Shown one piece after another: positions 6,649-9,467 of a DNA stretch of 9,467 nucleotides. The notes under the pieces were generated by a model. The model had not been told where the DNA came from and made no database searches. It worked only from the letters and a program-made list of their open reading frames with translations. The DNA lies in contig CAKSWM010000040.1 in NCBI GenBank assembly GCA_934511545.1, positions 1-9,467 on the forward strand. Direction: 5' to 3'. Both the position numbers and the translations under genes were made by a program. This DNA comes from an uncultured Oscillospiraceae bacterium (GTDB taxonomy: Bacteria; Bacillota; Clostridia; Oscillospirales; Oscillospiraceae). The first letter of the stretch is position 1. Each line of letters opens with the position of its first letter.

Positions 6649-9065
6649 GAAGCGCCGTATACATCAGCAGCCGCCTTGAAAAGCGGCTGGGAGAGATAAA
6701 AAACCATCAGATAACGACGATCACGGCGCCGATGGGCTACGGCAAATCAACGGCGGTCCGCTGGTGGGAGAAAAATCTCGCCGGTGACGCGGTCGTTCTG
6801 CGGCAGATGGCGGCGTCCGGCAGCGTATCCGACCTATGGGACGGCTTCTGCCGTCTGCTCCGGCATTATCCCGCGTTCGCGGAACAGGCGGCCGCACTGG
6901 GCTGGCCGGAGGATACGCGCAGCCGGGAGCTTTTTGCGGACATTGTCTGCGATGCCGTGCGGGGCGCTGAAAAACAGATATATTATATACTGGACGGCGC
7001 GCATTTGCCCGAACGCGGGCTTACCGGACTTGTGCTGTTTCTGGCGGAACGCCTGCCCGAAAACGTGCACCTCGTGTTCTGCTCCCGCGTGCGCCTGTTC
7101 GGCGAGGCGGACAGGCTGAAGCTGGGCGGCAGCCTGTGTGAAATAGGGGTCGGCGACCTCATGCTGCATGAGGTCGAGATCGCGGGATACGCTGCGGCCT
7201 GCGAAATACCGCTTCCGGAGGATGAGAGAAGGAAGCTGGCGTATTCCAGCGAGGGTTGGATCGCGCTGATATATCTCACCTTCCGCGTATATGAGCAGCA
7301 GGGAGTCTGGCGCTTTGACACGGGAGACATTTTCGAACTGACCGATCAGGTCATGTTCACAGGGCTGTCGGAGCGCGAACAGAGCTTTCTTGTCCGATGC
7401 AGCGTCGCGCCGGCGTTTTCAAAGGAGCTTGCCGGGCGCCTCTGGCAGGACGGAGACGCCGGGGCGCTGCTCGAGTCGCTGATGAAGGGGAACGCCTTCA
7501 TAACCTGCGACGACGGTATATACCGCTATCACCACATGCTGCAAAGAGTTGTGCGCATGCGCTTTGAAAAGCTCGGCGATGACGAAAAGGCGGATGTATA
7601 CAACCGCTTCGGAGAAGGATGCGCAGAAAACGGTGAAAACTTTGCGGCCATGTGTGCGTTTGAGAAAGCGGGTGCGTGGAAAAGCCTGCTCGGGACGCTG
7701 GTGTCCGACCGGGGGAACTGCCTTGGCGGCAGCCATGTCGAGACGATAGTCCGCTGGTGCGGGAACTGTCCCGAGGAGGAACTGAAATCAAACCCCGACG
7801 CCATACTGTACCTGATGCTCGCGCTTTACAGCATCCAGCGCATACCCGAGATGCTCCGCATGGATTCGCTGCTGCTTGCTTCCGTGCGGGAGGATCCGAA
7901 TATGCCGGAAAACGAGAGGAAGAACTATCAGGGGGAGAGCCAACTGCTTCTGGGCTTTCTGGCCTATAACGACATTTCCGAGATGAGCCGGTATCACCGG
8001 CGGGCGGCCGGGCTTATGGACAGGCAGAGCCGCTGTGTCAACGGCGACAGTCTGTGGACCTTCGGCTCACCCTCTGTCGCGATGATGTACCACAGCAGGG
8101 CCGGAGCCTTCGAGCGGGAGAGCATGGACATGTGCGAGTGCATGCCGTATTACGAGCGCCTGACGGGCAGGCACGGAAGCGGAGCGGCACGCCTTATGCG
8201 CGCGGAGCTCAGCTTCCTGCGCGGCGAACTGTCCGGGGCGGAGATCGAGTGTCAGCTTGCTCTCGGCGAGGCCGAGCGCAGGGCTCAGCACAGCATCACC
8301 GTCGGCGCACGCTTTCTGGAGATGCGGATCGAGCTTCGGCGGGGCCGCCGCGAAAAAGCGCTGAGGATACTCGAGGACTGCCGCGACCGGATGAGACAGC
8401 TGCGTCAGAGCATTCTGCTGGATACGCTGGATATATGCCAGGGGTGGCTTTGCGCACTGACGCACGATTTTGAGAGTATACCCGAATGGGTCAGGGAAGG
8501 ATCGGTCAGCGCGGGCGTGATGCATCCGGCGCTGCCCGCGCTCCAGGTCGTCCGGACACAGGCGCTTCTGGCCGGAAAAGACTGGACGGGAGTTGTCCGG
8601 AGCCGGGACGAGAGTCTGGAGCTGTATGAAAGCAGCCATTGCGTGCTGGGCCTCATATATCACCATATCCAGCAGGCTGCGGCGCTTTACCGCCTCGGCG
8701 GGAGGGACGCCGCGCTCAAGGAGCTTGAAACGGCAAGGGAACTTGCAGCGCCGGACGGAATAACGGAGCCTTTTGAGGAGCTTGCGGAGTATACGGGACC
8801 GATAGAGCCGCCTGTCACGCTTTCGCAGATATGCGAGGCTCACGGGCTTACCCGGCGGGAGACGGAGATCGCGCGGCTTGCCGCGTCGCGGCTGACGAAC
8901 CGGGAGATCGCGCAGACGCTGTCCCTGTCCGAGTATACGATAAAGAATCACCTCAACCATATTTTTGACAAGTTCGGCATCTCCGGCACGGCGCACAACA
9001 AGCGTCAGCGCCTCGGCAGTATCCTATTGCAAAACGAAAATAGTACCTCAGGTTTCAATACCTGA
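6645..9065 (+). CDS. MalT/LAL-type LuxR-family transcriptional regulator with P-loop ATPase domain
   Basis: This 806-residue protein is a large ATP-dependent transcription activator of the MalT/LAL type. The Walker A motif APMGYGKST is at 28-36 (Lys34) near the N-terminus, as usual for this group. A Walker B-like strand YYILDGAH has Asp117, but the second acidic residue common in the family (LDD) is Gly here. A sensor-like VFCSR motif follows. The middle (about 330-710) is rich in helical, TPR-like segments with paired Leu/Ala heptads and is probably the ligand- or partner-sensing part. A LuxR-type helix-turn-helix occupies about 735-785 (LTRRETEIARL, then NREIAQTLSLSEYTIKNHL), followed by a short polar tail. 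There is no receiver domain. It begins inside the stop codon of the aldolase gene with no strong ribosome binding site of its own, so translation should depend on that gene. Its ligand and target promoters are unknown; the aldolase operon itself or a nearby gene would be natural candidates. Confidence 0.9.
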   Translation: MRSAVYISSRLEKRLGEIKNHQITTITAPMGYGKSTAVRWWEKNLAGDAVVLRQMAASGSVSDLWDGFCRLLRHYPAFAEQAAALGWPEDTRSRELFADIVCDAVRGAEKQIYYILDGAHLPERGLTGLVLFLAERLPENVHLVFCSRVRLFGEADRLKLGGSLCEIGVGDLMLHEVEIAGYAAACEIPLPEDERRKLAYSSEGWIALIYLTFRVYEQQGVWRFDTGDIFELTDQVMFTGLSEREQSFLVRCSVAPAFSKELAGRLWQDGDAGALLESLMKGNAFITCDDGIYRYHHMLQRVVRMRFEKLGDDEKADVYNRFGEGCAENGENFAAMCAFEKAGAWKSLLGTLVSDRGNCLGGSHVETIVRWCGNCPEEELKSNPDAILYLMLALYSIQRIPEMLRMDSLLLASVREDPNMPENERKNYQGESQLLLGFLAYNDISEMSRYHRRAAGLMDRQSRCVNGDSLWTFGSPSVAMMYHSRAGAFERESMDMCECMPYYERLTGRHGSGAARLMRAELSFLRGELSGAEIECQLALGEAERRAQHSITVGARFLEMRIELRRGRREKALRILEDCRDRMRQLRQSILLDTLDICQGWLCALTHDFESIPEWVREGSVSAGVMHPALPALQVVRTQALLAGKDWTGVVRSRDESLELYESSHCVLGLIYHHIQQAAALYRLGGRDAALKELETARELAAPDGITEPFEELAEYTGPIEPPVTLSQICEAHGLTRRETEIARLAASRLTNREIAQTLSLSEYTIKNHLNHIFDKFGISGTAHNKRQRLGSILLQNENSTSGFNT
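9048..9065 (+). repeat. Small inverted repeat over the regulator's stop codon
   Basis: TCAGGT-TTCAAT-ACCTGA is a perfect 6-bp inverted repeat ending on the TGA stop, seven bases before the terminator stem. It may form a minor hairpin at the 3' end of the operon mRNA or be an operator for the lipoprotein gene; neither is shown. Confidence 0.35.
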
Positions 9066-9071
9066 AAAGAT

Positions 9072-9110
9072 GCTCCGCTGTATAATCAAGGGACAGCGGA
9101 GCTATTTTTT
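9072..9110 (+). terminator. Strong intrinsic terminator of the aldolase-regulator operon
   Basis: GCTCCGCTGT (9072-9081) pairs perfectly with ACAGCGGAGC (9093-9102), 10 pairs with an 11-base loop, followed by TATTTTTT (9103-9110). It starts seven bases after the TGA stop. The 5' arm and loop contain TATAAT (9081-9086), which could be a -10 box for the next gene. Confidence 0.93.
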
Positions 9111-9130
9111 ACAGTCAACAGGAGGGAAAT

Positions 9131-9467
9131 ATGAAAAAGAGCTTTGGCCGTATAGCCATTTTATTGATTGCTGTGTTCTGCCTGAGCCTCTGCGCCTGCG
9201 GCGGCGGTGGCGAGGAAAAAGAGGTCACAATAACAAATAGCCTTAGTTTCGAGTTGGACATTATGAATATCACCGCGTCCGACGACGACAGCTGGGGAGA
9301 CAACCTGATCGATAACGGACTCGAACAGGGCGAGAGCATCAGCCTTATGCTCAGCGAGCAGTTTGGCTCGGAGAGCGTCACGGCGGATATCCTTGCCTAT
9401 GATATGGACGGCGATATGTATGAGTTTTACGGGCTGGAGCTTTCCGGAGGAATGTCCGTCGAGCTCG
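9131..9467 (+). CDS. Secreted lipoprotein of unknown function (3' end outside window)
   Basis: The first 112 codons are visible. The ATG at 9131 follows AGGAGG (9120-9125) by five bases. The N-terminus is a lipoprotein signal peptide: MKK, a hydrophobic core (about residues 8-20) and a lipobox LCAC with Cys23 as the probable lipidated residue, then a GGGG linker. The mature part is acidic and looks beta-rich, with a VTITNSLSFELDIMNI strand pair, an SWGDNLIDNG segment near residues 54-63 and an AYDMDGDMYEFYG segment near 89-101. This pattern (folded strand, DSWG.NL, G-rich turn, D.DG..Y.FYG) resembles a small domain seen in other bacterial lipoproteins, possibly repeated beyond the window; I cannot name it. 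It should be anchored on the outer face of the cytoplasmic membrane. Only 20 bases separate it from the preceding terminator, so its promoter must overlap that terminator or it relies on read-through. Confidence 0.85.
   Translation, partial: MKKSFGRIAILLIAVFCLSLCACGGGGEEKEVTITNSLSFELDIMNITASDDDSWGDNLIDNGLEQGESISLMLSEQFGSESVTADILAYDMDGDMYEFYGLELSGGMSVEL

Noticed and set aside
8067..8996. 309-codon open frame on the minus strand within the regulator gene
   Set aside because: It overlaps the region coding for the LuxR helix-turn-helix and helical repeats, lacks a ribosome binding site and gives a low-complexity basic translation.
1..9467. Mobile element, phage, CRISPR or defence system
   Set aside because: No transposase, integrase, terminal repeats, repeat-spacer array or defence-type domain is visible; all long coding regions are assigned to housekeeping, transport, regulatory or envelope families.

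Overview
The window looks like a chromosomal segment of a moderately GC-rich anaerobic Firmicute, most likely in the Clostridia (Oscillospiraceae-like). The grounds are gene families, sigma-A-type promoters with 17-bp spacers, strong AGGAGG-type ribosome binding sites, a bacterial lipoprotein signal and intrinsic terminators with U tracts. The lineage is an inference from style and families; no marker gene is present. I see no IS element, integrase, phage gene, tRNA, rRNA or CRISPR array.

Left part (1-2274, minus strand): the first 758 codons of a pyruvate carboxylase, cut by the window start inside the carboxyltransferase domain. Its promoter is at 2361-2389 with two dyads just upstream. Centre (2579-5494, plus strand): a strong promoter drives a yybP-ykoY (Mn2+) riboswitch whose P1 helix shares bases with a 12-bp terminator, the logic of a metal-activated ON switch. 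It controls a P-type (type IIA, SERCA/PMR1-like) cation ATPase that starts at a TTG codon, so a start called at 2713 would be wrong because it lies in the aptamer. Two terminator-like hairpins follow.

Right part (5551-9110, plus strand): a promoter drives a two-gene operon, a fold-type-I PLP enzyme of the threonine aldolase family and, overlapping it by four bases (ATGA), an 806-residue MalT/LAL-type regulator with an N-terminal P-loop ATPase and a C-terminal LuxR helix-turn-helix. A strong terminator ends the operon. The last gene (from 9131) is a lipoprotein of unknown function, cut by the window end.

How the parts work together: the riboswitch and ATPase form one self-contained metal-homeostasis unit, exporting cation when Mn2+ is high. 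Pyruvate carboxylase, transcribed divergently, is an anaplerotic enzyme whose carboxyltransferase site often carries Mn2+; a shared physiological link is only a guess. The aldolase-regulator pair is translationally coupled, and the regulator's target is not visible here. Most of the window is recognisable biology. The best-supported points of interest are the riboswitch/start-codon arrangement, the ligand set of the ATPase behind a Mn2+ switch, and the enzyme-regulator coupling.
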